A stretch of DNA of 37,215 nt, taken from NCBI RefSeq assembly GCF_022179465.1, contig NZ_BPQV01000019.1, positions 1 through 37,215 on the forward strand. Reading direction: 5' to 3'. How positions within the stretch are numbered: the stretch's first letter is position 1; each line of letters starts with the position of its first letter. The stretch comes from Methylobacterium organophilum (GTDB lineage Bacteria > Pseudomonadota > Alphaproteobacteria > Rhizobiales > Beijerinckiaceae). Below, piece by piece: positions 25,227 through 34,425 of this stretch. The position numbers were made by a program, and so were the translations under genes. Under the pieces are notes generated by a model. It did not search any database, was not told the origin of the DNA, and saw only the letters and a list, made by a program, of their open reading frames with translations.

Positions 25227-26162
25227 TCAGGGCGCGGCGTTGGTCTGCGCGCCGGCCTTGCCGCCGGCGGCGGGCGGGCGGCCCTGCGGATCGTTGAAGA
25301 ACCGGAAGAAATCCGAGTTCGGGCTCACGACGAGGCGCGTGTCCTGCGACTTCAGGCTCTGCTCGTAGGCCTGCATCGAGCGGTAGAAGGCGAAGAAGTC
25401 GGCGTCCTTGCCATAGGCCTCGGCGAGGATGCGGTTCTTCTCCGCGTCGCCCTGGCCGCGCATCTGGTCGGCCTTGCTCTGCGCCTCGGCGAGGAGCACC
25501 GTCACATCGCGGTCGGCCTTGGCGCGGATGGTGGCCGCGGCCTGGTCGCCGTTGGCGCGGATATCGGCCGCCTCGCGCTTCCGCTCCGAGGCCATGCGGT
25601 CGTAGACGGCCGAGGAGTTCTTGGCCGGCAGGTCGACGCGGGTCATGCGCAGGTCGACGATCTGAACCCCGAGCTCCTTGGCGCGCTGGTTCACGTCCTC
25701 CTGGATCTCGTTCATGAGATCGGCGCGGTCGGTCCGCACGATGGCGTCGCGGCTCGAGCGGGCGAGCACGTTGCGCAGGGACGAGTTGGTGAAGCTCGCC
25801 AGGCGCTGGTTGGCGAGCCCGATGGTGCCGACCGACTGGTAGAAGCGCAGCGGATCGACGATGCGGTAGCGGGCGAAGGCGTCGACCTCCAGGTTCTGGC
25901 GGTCGGCGGTGAGCAGCGTCTGCACCGGCAGGTCGAGGTCGAGCACGCGCTTGTCGTAGATGACCACGTTGTCGACGAAGGGCACCTTGAAATACAGGCC
26001 CGGCTTGTTCTCGCCGGTCTGGTTCAGCACCGAGCGCACGCGCCCGAGCTGGAGTACCAGGGCCTGCTGCATCTGCCCCACGGTGAAGAGCGAGGCGTAG
26101 AGGCCGACCACGATCGCCGCGGCGACGATGATCAGGCCGGTGCGGAGCACGGGATTGTTCAT
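25227..26162 (-). CDS. hflC: protease modulator HflC
   Basis: A 311-residue inner-membrane SPFH/prohibitin-domain protein. One N-terminal membrane helix (about residues 6-28) is followed by the SPFH domain with GLYFKVPFVDNVVIYDKR and RDVTVLLAEAQSKADQMRGQGDAE. The C-terminus is Pro/Gly-rich and variable. With HflK it forms a large periplasm-facing cage around the FtsH protease and limits its access to membrane substrates. Its ATG overlaps the hflK stop as ATGA, the usual translational coupling of this pair. It sits upstream of degP, which groups three envelope quality-control genes. Confidence 0.93.
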   Translation of the reverse strand: MNNPVLRTGLIIVAAAIVVGLYASLFTVGQMQQALVLQLGRVRSVLNQTGENKPGLYFKVPFVDNVVIYDKRVLDLDLPVQTLLTADRQNLEVDAFARYRIVDPLRFYQSVGTIGLANQRLASFTNSSLRNVLARSSRDAIVRTDRADLMNEIQEDVNQRAKELGVQIVDLRMTRVDLPAKNSSAVYDRMASERKREAADIRANGDQAAATIRAKADRDVTVLLAEAQSKADQMRGQGDAEKNRILAEAYGKDADFFAFYRSMQAYEQSLKSQDTRLVVSPNSDFFRFFNDPQGRPPAAGGKAGAQTNAAP

Positions 26163-27328
26163 CGGCCGGCTCCCGCGCTCGGCGTGCCCGCGGCACGGCC
26201 CGGGTGGTCGGTCAGCGGAAGCACCGGCAGCACGCCCGCCGCGGCGCCCGCCGCGCCGGCGGCCCCGCCCTGGTCGATGATCACCTTGTTCACGGAGCCG
26301 AGCACCTTCTCCATCGTCTCCAGGAAGATGCGCTCGCGGATGATCTGCGGCGCGGCCTTGTAGGTCTCGTAGACCTGATCGAAGCGGGCGGCCTGGCCGG
26401 TCGCCTCGGCGGTGGCCTGGGCCCGGTAGGCCTCGGCCGCCTGCAGGATCTGCGAGGCGCGGCCACGGGCCTGGGGCACCTCGCGGCTCGCATAGGTCTC
26501 CGCCTCGTTGCGGGCGCGCTGGGCGTCCTGCTGGGCGGCGTTCACGTCGATGAAGGCGGGGCGCACCTCGGGGGGCGGGTTCACGCTGGTGAGCTGCACC
26601 ACCTCGATGCGCACGCCGGCGCCGTACTCGTCGAGGGCGGCCTGGATGATCTCCTTGACCTCCTGGGTGATGCTCGACTGCTCGTTGGTGAGGATCGCCT
26701 GGATGTTGCGCCGGCCGATCACCTCGCGCATCGCGCTCTCGGCGATGGCCTTGATCGTCCCCTCCGGATTCTCGAGGTTGAAGACGTAGTCCTCCGCCTT
26801 GAGCGGGTTGACGCGCCACTGCACCTCGAAATCGAGGTCGACGATGTTCTCGTCGCCGGTGAGGATCAGGCTCTCCTCGGGCTTGTCGACGGTGCGCGTC
26901 GCGCCCGAGGCCCGGTAGCCGATCTGGATCGAGTTGACCTGGCCGACATTCGGCTTGACCACGCCGCCGATCGGGGCCGGGAAGTTGTAGCGCAGGCCCT
27001 CACCGCTCTGGCCGGTATAGCGGCCGAAGATGGTGTTGATGCCGACCTCGTTCGGCTTCACCGTGTAGAAGCCGGTGAGCAGCCAACCGCCCACCAGCAG
27101 GCCGGCCACGAGCACGAGGCCCTTGCCGCTGCCGAGGCCGCCGCGGCCGCCGCCGCCATTGGGGAAGATGCCGCGCAGGCGGTCCTGACCGCGCCGGAGC
27201 AGATCTTCGAGATCGGGAGGCGTCTTGCCGCCGCCGCCCCCGCCCCAGGGGCCGCCGCCATTGCCGCCGCCGGGACGGCCCCAGGGTCCCCCCCCGCCGC
27301 CACCGCCGCTCTGATTGCTCCAAGGCAT
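26159..27328 (-). CDS. hflK: FtsH protease activity modulator HflK
   Basis: A 389-residue partner of HflC. The first 65 residues are glycine-rich (GGGGGGGPWG-type runs) with an amphipathic DLEDLLRRGQDRLR helix, then one membrane helix (about 69-88) and an SPFH domain with GLRYNFPAPIG and EVVQLTSVNPPPEVRPAF. The Ala-rich C-terminal coiled coil (RARNEAETYASR) is followed by an Ala/Pro tail. The ATG at 27328 (MPWSNQ) is the family-typical start. It is coupled to hflC through a four-base overlap (26159-26162). The upstream 246 bases to folA contain no visible gene and probably the promoter. Confidence 0.93.
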   Translation of the reverse strand: MPWSNQSGGGGGGGPWGRPGGGNGGGPWGGGGGGKTPPDLEDLLRRGQDRLRGIFPNGGGGRGGLGSGKGLVLVAGLLVGGWLLTGFYTVKPNEVGINTIFGRYTGQSGEGLRYNFPAPIGGVVKPNVGQVNSIQIGYRASGATRTVDKPEESLILTGDENIVDLDFEVQWRVNPLKAEDYVFNLENPEGTIKAIAESAMREVIGRRNIQAILTNEQSSITQEVKEIIQAALDEYGAGVRIEVVQLTSVNPPPEVRPAFIDVNAAQQDAQRARNEAETYASREVPQARGRASQILQAAEAYRAQATAEATGQAARFDQVYETYKAAPQIIRERIFLETMEKVLGSVNKVIIDQGGAAGAAGAAAGVLPVLPLTDHPGRAAGTPSAGAGR

Positions 27329-27574
27329 GCTCGACGTGTTCTCCTGCTCCGCCGGGCTAACGCGCGAGGCGCCCCACCCCTTCCCGACACGCCCTTCGGC
27401 CGGCCGGGATTTTCGTTGGACCGAAAACCGCTTAGGCGCGGGGCTCCGAGCCGTCCGCACCTGAGTGGCGCCACCCCGTCCTGTCAAGGCTGCCAAGTGG
27501 TGCTTCCCGCCGCCAACCGCAACGGTCACGCTCTGCGCAATCTCCGCGCAGGGGCCCCGGCGGGGCCGCCCGGC

Positions 27575-28066
27575 TCACGCCACCCGCTCCAGATCGACGA
27601 AATGGAAGGCGTGCTCGTCATGGGGGCCCGGCGCATGCGCCTCGCGCCGGGTCTCGCGAAAGGCGCCGCGGTCGAAATCCGGGAAGAGCACGTCGCCCTC
27701 CGGCGCCGCGTCGACCTCGGTGAGGTGGATCAGGGCCGCCCGGGGGAGGGCGAGGCGGTAGATCTCCGCGCCGCCCACCACCATCAGCTCCGGCGCCCGC
27801 GCGGCCTCCAGGGCCTCGTCCCAGCCATGCACCACCTCCGCCCCCTCGGCGGCAAAGCCTTTGTCGCGGGTCAGCACCAGGGTGCGCCGGCCCGGCAGGG
27901 GCCGGCCGATGGAGTCCCAGGTCTTGCGGCCCATCAGCAGCGGCTTGCCCATGGTGAGCGCCTTGAAGCGCTGCAGGTCGCTGCGCAGGCGCCAGACCAG
28001 GCCGTTGTCGCGGCCGATCACGCCGTTCCGCGCGACGGCGACGACGAGGGTGATGCGGGGCGCCAT
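27575..28066 (-). CDS. folA: dihydrofolate reductase
   Basis: A 163-residue enzyme that reduces dihydrofolate to tetrahydrofolate with NADPH. Motifs are VVAVARNGVIGRDNGLVW at the start, the active-site acid in RSDLQRF, MGRKTWDSIGRPLPGR, and VVGGAEIYR for NADPH binding. Length is normal for chromosomal DHFR. Its ATG overlaps the thyA stop by one base (TGATG), so it is translationally coupled to thyA, whose product DHF it recycles. The C-terminal FHFVDLERVA is the usual family end. Confidence 0.93.
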   Translation of the reverse strand: MAPRITLVVAVARNGVIGRDNGLVWRLRSDLQRFKALTMGKPLLMGRKTWDSIGRPLPGRRTLVLTRDKGFAAEGAEVVHGWDEALEAARAPELMVVGGAEIYRLALPRAALIHLTEVDAAPEGDVLFPDFDRGAFRETRREAHAPGPHDEHAFHFVDLERVA

Positions 28067-28860
28067 CAGACGGCCACCGCCGCGCGAATCGCCGGATGGG
28101 GATCGTAATCCTCGATGGCAATGTCCTCGTAGGTGAAGTCGAAGAGCGAGCGCACCGCCGGGTTCAGGCGCAGGCGGGGCAGAGGCCGCGGCGTCCGGGT
28201 GAGCTGGAGGCGGGCCTGATCCAGGTGGTTCACGTAGAGATGCGCGTCGCCGAAGCTGTGGACGAAATCGCCCGGCCGCAGCCCGGTCACCTGCGCGACC
28301 ATGGCGGTCAGCAGCGCGTAGCTCGCGATGTTGAAGGGCACGCCGAGGAAGGCGTCGGCAGAGCGCTGGTAGAGCTGGCAGGAGAGCCGCCCCTCGGCCA
28401 CGTAGAACTGGAACAGGCAATGGCAGGGGGCCAGCGCCATGCGGTCGAGATCGGCTGGGTTCCAGGCCGAGACGATCAGGCGGCGGGAATCCGGGTTGCG
28501 GCGGATCTGCTCCACCACCTCGGCGATCTGGTCGACGGTGCCCCCGCCCGGCTTCTCCCAGCTGCGCCACTGCTTGCCGTAGACCGGGCCGAGATCGCCC
28601 TCCGCATCCGCCCATTCGTCCCAGATCGTCACGCCGTTGGCCTGGAGGGCGCGCACGTTGGTGTCGCCCTGGAGGAACCAGAGCAGCTCGTGGATGATCG
28701 AGCGCAGGTGGAGCTGCTTGGTGGTGACGAGGGGGAAGCCCGCGCCGAGATCGAAGCGCATCTGGTGGCCGAACACCGACAGGGTGCCCGTGCCGGTGCG
28801 GTCGTCCTTGCGGACGCCCTGCGTCAGGATGCGGTCGAGCAGGTCGAGATAGGGTTGCAT
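28066..28860 (-). CDS. thyA: thymidylate synthase
   Basis: A 264-residue enzyme, exactly the length of the E. coli protein, that methylates dUMP using methylene-tetrahydrofolate. Clear motifs are [34 protein letters not shown], the nucleophile Cys of [32 protein letters not shown] and [10 protein letters not shown]. It is the first gene of the thyA-folA pair. The gene is followed upstream by the CPBP protease gene on the same strand, 98 bases away, which may be co-transcribed. Confidence 0.95.
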   Translation of the reverse strand: MQPYLDLLDRILTQGVRKDDRTGTGTLSVFGHQMRFDLGAGFPLVTTKQLHLRSIIHELLWFLQGDTNVRALQANGVTIWDEWADAEGDLGPVYGKQWRSWEKPGGGTVDQIAEVVEQIRRNPDSRRLIVSAWNPADLDRMALAPCHCLFQFYVAEGRLSCQLYQRSADAFLGVPFNIASYALLTAMVAQVTGLRPGDFVHSFGDAHLYVNHLDQARLQLTRTPRPLPRLRLNPAVRSLFDFTYEDIAIEDYDPHPAIRAAVAV

Positions 28861-28958
28861 GGCGCCACGTCGGAGAGGGACGGGCAGCATAGGCAGCCGG
28901 GCCGCCCACCGGAAGCGCGCCGCACCGGGCGCCAACAGGCGGATCGCCCCAGGGTGAA

Positions 28959-29744
28959 TCAGTGCGCCGGCCAGAGCAGGTAGGCGACGAGGGCGAGGTT
29001 GCTCCAGCCATGGAGCAGGATGCAGGGCCAGAGCCGCCCGGTGCGCCAGCGCAGCCAGCCGAGCACCAGGGCGAGGGGCAAGAGCGTGATCGGCCGGGCG
29101 AAGCCGAGCTCGGAGACATGGGCCACGCAGAACAGGAGGGCCGTGGTCACGATCGCGCCGGCCGGGCGCATCACGTCGCCGGCCCGGGCGAAGGTGGCCC
29201 CGCGCAGGAGCAGTTCCTCGCCGAGCGGCGCCAGCAGCCCGACATAGGCGAGCCACAGCACCAGCATGGTCCGGCTCATATAAGGAGAGAGATGCACCCC
29301 GCGGGCGAAGGGCACGTGCAGGGCCTCCGACGCGCCGCTGACCCAGGCGATGTGGAGCGCGGGCCAGAGGAAGAAGAGCAGCCAGAGCCGCTTGAGGCCC
29401 CGGCGCGCCGCCGCGGGTCTGGCCAGCCCGAGCCGCACCCGCCAGGCCGGCCCGTCGCGCCAGCGCGCGGCGGCGACCACCATCAGCGCCAGGCCGAGCT
29501 GGCGCAGGATGTCGACGGCGAGTGCCCGGGCATTGACCTCCGCGAGCGGCAGGAGCGGCCGCTGCGCCTGGGGCAGGAGGGGGTTGATCCCGAGGCGCAG
29601 GTCGCCGGCCACCCGCACCAGCAGGATCGCGGACAGGGTGGCGATGACGAGGTAGAGGACCGGCTGCAGGACGACGAGGACGATGCGGCCGAACCAGACG
29701 AGACGCGAGGGCGCGGCCCCGATCGCAGGGCCGGCCGGATGCAT
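28959..29744 (-). CDS. CPBP family intramembrane metalloprotease
   Basis: A 261-residue polytopic membrane protein with roughly six to eight hydrophobic stretches. The CPBP/Abi motifs are present: GEELLLRG (Glu-Glu plus Arg), FCVAHVSE (His), and LLHGWSNL near the end. The family includes CAAX prenyl proteases and bacteriocin-immunity proteins; the substrate here is unknown. The ATG at 29744 is preferred, since a longer reading frame would run into the tmRNA region. It is divergent from the tmRNA and transcribed toward thyA. Confidence 0.8.
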   Translation of the reverse strand: MHPAGPAIGAAPSRLVWFGRIVLVVLQPVLYLVIATLSAILLVRVAGDLRLGINPLLPQAQRPLLPLAEVNARALAVDILRQLGLALMVVAAARWRDGPAWRVRLGLARPAAARRGLKRLWLLFFLWPALHIAWVSGASEALHVPFARGVHLSPYMSRTMLVLWLAYVGLLAPLGEELLLRGATFARAGDVMRPAGAIVTTALLFCVAHVSELGFARPITLLPLALVLGWLRWRTGRLWPCILLHGWSNLALVAYLLWPAH

Positions 29745-29790
29745 CCCGGCCACAGCCGCGTCGCCGAACGGGGGGAAGCGCGGATCGCTC

Positions 29791-29819
29791 TTCAAAACCG
29801 CCCTCGGTCCCTCTATATT
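29791..29819 (+). promoter_or_regulatory. candidate promoter of the tmRNA gene
   Basis: TTCAAA (29791-29796) and TATATT (29814-29819) are separated by 17 bases and lie just ahead of the pre-tmRNA. They match the -35 box moderately and the -10 box well. A seven-pair hairpin with a GCGA loop (29826-29843) marks the start of the transcript leader. Confidence 0.5.
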
Positions 29820-29843
29820 CCCCTGGCCGGTCGCGAGACCGGC

Positions 29844-30157
29844 TATGGCGATAAACGTTCTTCGCAATAAACCTATCGGACCCGGGGGCGGTACCCGGCG
29901 CCTCCACCCGAACCCATGACGGAAGGCCGCAAGGCGCGACATGGGTTCCGGCGGGGGCGAAATAGGATCGACGAGGGCGTAAAGGTTGAGCTTTCGCTCG
30001 GCATGGTTCCGCCGTTATCGGGCCAATGCAATAGTTGCCAACGACAACTTTGCTCCGGTGGCTGTCGCCGCGTAAGCGGTGCCAAAAACCGATCTAAAGT
30101 CCTAGCGGGTAGCACCGCATAGGCGGGGTTCGGAGGTACCTGGCAACAGAAACCTCC
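29844..30157 (+). ncRNA. ssrA: circularly permuted two-piece tmRNA (alphaproteobacterial type)
   Basis: This is a trans-translation RNA with the permuted order of alphaproteobacteria. The acceptor piece comes first: T-arm-like stem CCGGG/CCCGG, then the acceptor strand CGCCTCC at 29899-29905 followed by ACC. The coding piece begins with GGGGGCG at 29953-29959, which pairs with the acceptor strand over seven positions (one G-U). The two are joined by a loop closed by the perfect nine-pair helix GAACCCATG (29910-29918) and CATGGGTTC (29940-29948), which must be cut out on maturation. The motif AAATAGGATCGACGAGGGCG is typical of the 5' end of the coding piece. The tag frame is at 30037-30075, and the 3' end carries GGAGGT...ACCTCC. 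Exact ends are approximate. SspB, the tag adaptor, is encoded 62 bases downstream. Confidence 0.92.
30037..30075 (+). other. tmRNA tag-peptide reading frame
   Basis: The resume codon GCC starts a 12-residue frame, [12 protein letters not shown], ended by TAA. With the alanine charged on the tmRNA the full tag would be [13 protein letters not shown]. The C-terminal Ala-Ala is the ClpX recognition end, and ANDNFA is shared with other alphaproteobacterial tags. The Glu-Glu that follows ANDNFA in Caulobacter is replaced by Pro-Val here. Confidence 0.93.
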
Positions 30158-30219
30158 ACTTGATTTTCCATGGCCCGACGTGCCCCGTGTCCGGCAGGGC
30201 CCGGGCAGAGCGAGCGCCG

Positions 30220-30858
30220 ATGGCAGAAGACCTCATCCGGTACGACCTCCTGGTGCAGGACGCCCTGCGCGGCGTCGTGCGCAAGGTCCTGAGCGATGCG
30301 GCCCGCGACGGGCTCTCGGGAGAGCACCACTTCTACATCTCGTTCCGCACCGAGGCGCCGGGCGTGCGCATGTCGCAGCGCCTGCGCGAGAAGTACCCGC
30401 AGGACATGACGATCGTCCTGCAGCATCAGTTCTGGGATCTCGGCGTCACCGAGCACGCCTTCGAGGTGGGGCTGTCCTTCTCCGGCGTGCCGGAGCGGCT
30501 GCTGATCCCGTTCGATGCCCTGTCCGGCTTCTTCGATCCCTCCGTCCAGTTCGGCCTGAAGTTCGACCAGAACGAAGCCGGCGAGGAAGCGGAGGAGGAG
30601 GCGGCGCCCTCGACCAAGCCGGGCCCCCGCGGCGCGGCCTCCGAGCCGGCCGAGGTCTCCCCCAAGGGCGGCACGCTCACCGCCCTGCCGAATGCCGCGA
30701 AGATCGTGCCCGCCCTGCCGGCCAAGCCGGAGGCGGCCGTCGCCGAGGACAAGGGCGCCGACAAGCCCGCCAAGGACAAGCCGGCCGCGGCCAAGGGCGA
30801 GACCAAGGAAGGCAGCGCCGAGGTCGTGAGCCTCGACGCCTTCCGCAAGAAGAGCTGA
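30220..30858 (+). CDS. sspB: SspB-family ClpXP adaptor, alphaproteobacterial type
   Basis: A 212-residue adaptor that captures ssrA-tagged proteins and hands them to ClpXP. The N-terminal domain (residues 5-125) contains YDLLVQDALRGVVRKVL, HHFYISFRT, MTIVLQHQFWDL and the FEVGLSFSGVPERLLIPFDALSGFFDPSV core. A flexible Ala/Pro/Lys/Glu linker follows (about 126-198). The protein ends with EVVSLDAFRKKS, the short ClpX-binding tail. The ATG at 30220 is chosen because the conserved domain starts at once; upstream alternatives are not in the family. It follows the tmRNA gene on the same strand by about 60 bases, so the tag and its reader lie together. Confidence 0.92.
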   Translation: MAEDLIRYDLLVQDALRGVVRKVLSDAARDGLSGEHHFYISFRTEAPGVRMSQRLREKYPQDMTIVLQHQFWDLGVTEHAFEVGLSFSGVPERLLIPFDALSGFFDPSVQFGLKFDQNEAGEEAEEEAAPSTKPGPRGAASEPAEVSPKGGTLTALPNAAKIVPALPAKPEAAVAEDKGADKPAKDKPAAAKGETKEGSAEVVSLDAFRKKS

Positions 30859-30876
30859 GTCGCGATCCGAGCCGAT

Positions 30877-30900
30877 CCGCCGAAGGTCGCCCTTCGGCGG
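30877..30900. terminator. hairpin between sspB and P450 genes
   Basis: CCGCCGAAGG and CCTTCGGCGG form a perfect ten-pair stem with a TCGC loop between the convergent sspB and P450 genes. No T-run is visible on either strand, so its strength as a terminator is uncertain. Confidence 0.5.
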
Positions 30901-30913
30901 AAGATGCGTACCG

Positions 30914-32323
30914 TCAGCGCCGCTCCACCCGCAGGCGCAGGCCGCTCTCGGGGCGCAACGTCACCCGGTGGAGCGGGGTGACCGGCGGGTGCCGCGCGGG
31001 CAGGCCGAGCCGGACCGCGCGCACCACATGCGCCAGAACCAGCGTCGATTCCTGCAGCGAGAAGCTCTGTCCGATGCAGACCCGCGGCCCCGCCCCGAAG
31101 GGCAGGTAGGCGTAGCGCGGGATCGCCTCGCGCCGCGCCCCCGAGAAGCGCTCCGGATCGAAGGCGTCGGGCTCGTCCCAGAGCGTCTGGTGGCGGTGCA
31201 GCACGTAGGGCGCGACGATGACGGTCGAGCCCCGCGGGATCTTGATGCGGCCGAGCCGGTCCTCGCGGATCGCCTGCCGGCTCATGAAGGGCACCGGCGG
31301 GAAGAGGCGCATGGTCTCCTCCATCACCGCCCGGGCATAGGGCAACCGCTCGAGGGCGAGCCGGCCTTCCGCGTCCGCGGCCGCATCGGCCTCCGCCTCG
31401 AGGCGGTCGCGCACGCCCGTATCCTGCGACACGCAGTAGAGCGCCCAGGTCAGCGCATTGGCCGTGGTCTCGTGGCCGGCGGCGATGAAGGTGACGATGT
31501 TGGCCTTCACCTCCAGGTCGCTCAGGCCCTGGCCCGTCTCGGGATCCTGGGCGGCGAGCAGGAGGGTCAGCAGGTCCTCCGGCGCCGCGCCGGCGGCCAT
31601 CAGGGCCCGGCGCCGCTCGATCAGCTCGTCCACCACCTCCGCGAAGAAGCGCATGGCGGGGCGTGCCCGCAGGCGGCCGAGCCGCGGCACGAAGCCGGGC
31701 ACGCCGAACACGTCGAGGGGATCGATCGGCCCGACCGATTCGAGAAAGCGGGTGATGGCGCGGCCCAGGGCGTCGGGATCCCGCGGCAGGCCGTGGGTGA
31801 AGATGGTCCGCTCCAGCACGTCGAGGGTGACGCGGGTCATCTCCGCGACGATGTCCACGGCGGCCCCGTCCCGCCGCACCAGCCGCTTGGCGACACGGGC
31901 GCCCGCGGCATCCATCGCCGCGACGAAGCCGCCAACATGGCGGGCGGAGAAGATCGGCGCGAGGGTGCGGCGCTGGAGCCGCCATTCCTCCCCCTCCGCC
32001 GTGAGCAGGCCGTTGCCGAGGCCCGGCGCCAGCACCCGGCGCTGGAGATCGTCCTTGCGGTAGTTCTTCGCGTTCTCGACGAAGAGGTAGCGCACCAAGG
32101 CCGGGTCGCTGACCACGGTGAGCCGGCCCATGGCGCCCTCGGCCGCGACCACCGGCTCGCGGAAATGCGCCTGCGTCCAGGTCGCGACCGGGTTGGCGCG
32201 CACCGCCTTGAGGAAGGCGAACAGGCCCAGGGGCCTGGTGAGCGGCGGCGGGACCCGGGGGCGGAAGAGCGGCGCCGCGGGCGGCCCATCGCCCCGCGCC
32301 CCGGCCAGCACAGTTTCCGGCAT
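30914..32323 (-). CDS. cytochrome P450
   Basis: A 469-residue heme-thiolate monooxygenase. Marks are the I-helix AAGHETTAN, the K-helix Glu-x-x-Arg in [10 protein letters not shown], the meander [11 protein letters not shown], and the heme-binding loop [11 protein letters not shown] with the axial Cys. No transmembrane anchor is present, so it is a soluble bacterial P450. Its long PERF region and overall length resemble the fatty-acid/alkane-hydroxylating groups related to CYP102 heme domains and CYP4-like proteins, but substrate and redox partner cannot be read from the sequence. There is no ferredoxin or reductase gene next to it. It is convergent with sspB and divergent from fumC, with about 115 bases for both promoters. 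Confidence 0.92.
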   Translation of the reverse strand: MPETVLAGARGDGPPAAPLFRPRVPPPLTRPLGLFAFLKAVRANPVATWTQAHFREPVVAAEGAMGRLTVVSDPALVRYLFVENAKNYRKDDLQRRVLAPGLGNGLLTAEGEEWRLQRRTLAPIFSARHVGGFVAAMDAAGARVAKRLVRRDGAAVDIVAEMTRVTLDVLERTIFTHGLPRDPDALGRAITRFLESVGPIDPLDVFGVPGFVPRLGRLRARPAMRFFAEVVDELIERRRALMAAGAAPEDLLTLLLAAQDPETGQGLSDLEVKANIVTFIAAGHETTANALTWALYCVSQDTGVRDRLEAEADAAADAEGRLALERLPYARAVMEETMRLFPPVPFMSRQAIREDRLGRIKIPRGSTVIVAPYVLHRHQTLWDEPDAFDPERFSGARREAIPRYAYLPFGAGPRVCIGQSFSLQESTLVLAHVVRAVRLGLPARHPPVTPLHRVTLRPESGLRLRVERR

Positions 32324-32438
32324 CGCATTCCTTGCGCATACGGCGCGGACAGTGGCGTCCGCCTGTCAGCGGCGGCATCGCGCTCGCCCCGCCTCTTCGG
32401 TAAGTAGGGGCCGCAACGCCAGCCACGAAGAGGCCACG

Positions 32439-33860
32439 ATGTCGCCGCTCACCGCGCAAGCCGGGACCGAGACCCGAACCGAATCCGATACCTTCGGTCC
32501 GATCGAGGTGCCCGCCCACCGCTACTGGGGGGCGCAGACGCAGCGCTCGATCCAGAACTTCAAGATCGGGGTGGAGAAGCAGCCGGCGCCGATCGTGCAC
32601 GCCCTGGGCATCGTGAAGCAGGCCGCCGCCCTGGTGAACAAGGATCTCGGCGGCCTCGATCCCAAGATCGCCGATGCCATCGCCGCCTCCGCCGCCCAGG
32701 TCGCCGCCGGCGCGTTCGACGACGAGTTCCCCCTCGTGGTCTGGCAGACGGGCTCGGGCACCCAGTCCAACATGAACGCCAACGAGGTGATCGCGAGCCT
32801 CGCCAACGAGCGGCTCGGCGGCAAGCGCGGCGGCAAGGCGCCGGTGCACCCGAACGACCATTGCAACCGCGGCCAGTCCTCCAACGACACCTTCCCCACC
32901 GCCATGCACATCGCGGTGGCCATGGAGATCCAGAACCGGCTGATGCCGGCCCTGACCCATCTGCACGACGCCCTCGACGCCAAGGCCAAGGAGTTCGGCG
33001 GCATCGTGAAGATCGGCCGCACCCATCTCCAGGACGCGACCCCGGTCTCGCTGGGCCAGGAATTCTCCGGCTACGTCGCCCAGGTGGCGCTGGGCGGCGC
33101 CCGCGTCGCCGCGACCCTGCCGGGCGTCCTGGCCCTGGCCCAGGGCGGCACCGCCGTCGGCACGGGCCTCAACGCCCATCCGGAATTCGCCGACCGCTTC
33201 GCCGCCAAGGTCGCCGAGCTGACCGGGCTGCCCTTCACCTCCGCCGAGAACAAGTTCGAGGCGCTCGCCACCCACGATGCCCTGGTCTTCACGCAGGGGG
33301 CGCTGACGGCGCTGGCCTCCGGCCTGTTCAAGATCGCGCAGGACATCCGCCTGCTCGGCTCCGGCCCGCGCTCCGGCCTCGGCGAATTGTCCCTGCCGGA
33401 GAACGAGCCCGGCTCCTCGATCATGCCGGGCAAGGTCAACCCGACCCAGTGCGAGGCGCTGACCATGGTCTGCGCCCAGGTGATCGGCAACGGCACCACG
33501 GTGAGCTTCGCCGGCAGCCAGGGCCATTTCGAGCTCAACGTGTTCAAGCCGGTGATCGCCAACGCGGTGCTGCAATCGATCCGCCTGCTGGCGGATGCGG
33601 CGGTGAGCTTCACCGACAATTGCGTCGTCGGCATCAAGGCCAACACCGACAAGATCGCCGAGCTGATGAACCGCTCGCTCATGCTGGTGACGGCGCTCGC
33701 CCCCTCGATCGGCTACGACAAGGCCGCCGAGATCGCCAAGACCGCGCACAAGAACGGCACCACCCTCAAGGAGGAGGCGCTGCGCCTCGGCTACGTGACG
33801 GAGGCCGAGTTCGAGCGCGTGGTGCGACCCGAGACCATGCTGGCGCCGAGCGCCGAGTGA
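32439..33860 (+). CDS. fumC: class II fumarate hydratase
   Basis: A 473-residue iron-independent fumarase of the TCA cycle converting fumarate to L-malate. It shows [37 protein letters not shown], the catalytic His region [10 protein letters not shown], and the signature [15 protein letters not shown], all intact. The ATG at 32439 starts the usual short N-terminal lead; upstream extension has no homology. It is followed by two small genes (DUF4169, RHH) on the same strand, 56 and 28 bases apart, probably co-transcribed, an arrangement I recall as common in Rhizobiales. It is an ordinary cytosolic family member. Confidence 0.95.
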   Translation: MSPLTAQAGTETRTESDTFGPIEVPAHRYWGAQTQRSIQNFKIGVEKQPAPIVHALGIVKQAAALVNKDLGGLDPKIADAIAASAAQVAAGAFDDEFPLVVWQTGSGTQSNMNANEVIASLANERLGGKRGGKAPVHPNDHCNRGQSSNDTFPTAMHIAVAMEIQNRLMPALTHLHDALDAKAKEFGGIVKIGRTHLQDATPVSLGQEFSGYVAQVALGGARVAATLPGVLALAQGGTAVGTGLNAHPEFADRFAAKVAELTGLPFTSAENKFEALATHDALVFTQGALTALASGLFKIAQDIRLLGSGPRSGLGELSLPENEPGSSIMPGKVNPTQCEALTMVCAQVIGNGTTVSFAGSQGHFELNVFKPVIANAVLQSIRLLADAAVSFTDNCVVGIKANTDKIAELMNRSLMLVTALAPSIGYDKAAEIAKTAHKNGTTLKEEALRLGYVTEAEFERVVRPETMLAPSAE

Positions 33861-33916
33861 TAGCATTCTCGTTCGCCCCCGGGCCGTCACGGCCCGGGCG
33901 GCGGAGGGAGGGGGCG

Positions 33917-34105
33917 ATGGGCGAGATCATCAACCTGCGGCAGGTGCGCAAGGACCGGGAGCGCGCCGAGAAGGAGGCCAAGGCCGCGGAGAACCGCGTC
34001 GCCTTCGGCCGGCCGAAGAAGGCCAAGACCCTTCAGGAGAAGCGCAAGCGCCTCGAGACCGACCGCCACGAGGGCCACCGGCTGGAGCGGCCGGAGGGCG
34101 AGTGA
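33917..34105 (+). CDS. DUF4169 family small charged protein
   Basis: A 62-residue protein starting MGEIINLRQVRKDRERAEKE, the typical beginning of DUF4169. It is almost entirely a charged helix with Lys, Arg and Glu, and ends in EGHRLERPEGE. No function is known. A strong purine-rich ribosome binding site (GGAGGGAGGGGG) lies before the ATG. It sits between fumC and the RHH gene in what looks like a single operon. Confidence 0.82.
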   Translation: MGEIINLRQVRKDRERAEKEAKAAENRVAFGRPKKAKTLQEKRKRLETDRHEGHRLERPEGE

Positions 34106-34133
34106 GGCCGGCTCCGGCCCCCTTGACCCGCCC

Positions 34134-34373
34134 ATGAGCGTCGGCATCCTGAAGCGCTCGGTGATGATCGCCGGGCATCGCACCAGCGTGTCGCTGGAAG
34201 AGCCGTTCTGGGCGGCGCTGCAGGCCATCGCCCGCGGGCGGGGCAGCTCCGTGCAGGCGCTGATCGGGGCGATCGACGCGGAACGGGGGGAGCAGAACCT
34301 GTCCTCCGCCATCCGCGTCTTCGTGCTGGCGGCGGTGCGGCGGGGGGAGGGGGCCTCCGAGCCCCCCACATGA
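34134..34373 (+). CDS. ribbon-helix-helix domain protein (RHH_4 type)
   Basis: A 79-residue protein with the RHH_4 pattern: KRSVMIAGHRTSVSLEEPFW for the strand and first helix, then ALQAIARGRGSSVQALIGAID and NLSSAIRVFVLAAV. The family is a small putative DNA-binding fold of unknown targets, widespread in alphaproteobacteria next to fumC. It lies 28 bases after the DUF4169 gene and ends at a terminator shared with rplA. Confidence 0.82.
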   Translation: MSVGILKRSVMIAGHRTSVSLEEPFWAALQAIARGRGSSVQALIGAIDAERGEQNLSSAIRVFVLAAVRRGEGASEPPT

Positions 34374-34401
34374 AAACGCCCGGCCGCGGGACCGGGCGTT
34401 T
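34373..34401. terminator. bidirectional terminator between RHH gene and rplA
   Basis: AAACGCCCGG (34374-34383) and CCGGGCGTTT (34392-34401) form a perfect ten-pair stem with an eight-base loop. A-run and T-run flanks serve both strands, ending the fumC cluster and the rplK-rplA transcript. Confidence 0.88.
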
Positions 34402-34425
34402 CCTGGATGTTTCGGATCGCTCCGA

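Noticed and set aside
30426-33890. 1154-codon open frame on the minus strand
   Set aside because: It runs through fumC, the P450 gene and sspB in the wrong frame or strand; it is an artefact of high G+C with Gly/Ala/Arg/Pro-rich, non-homologous translation.
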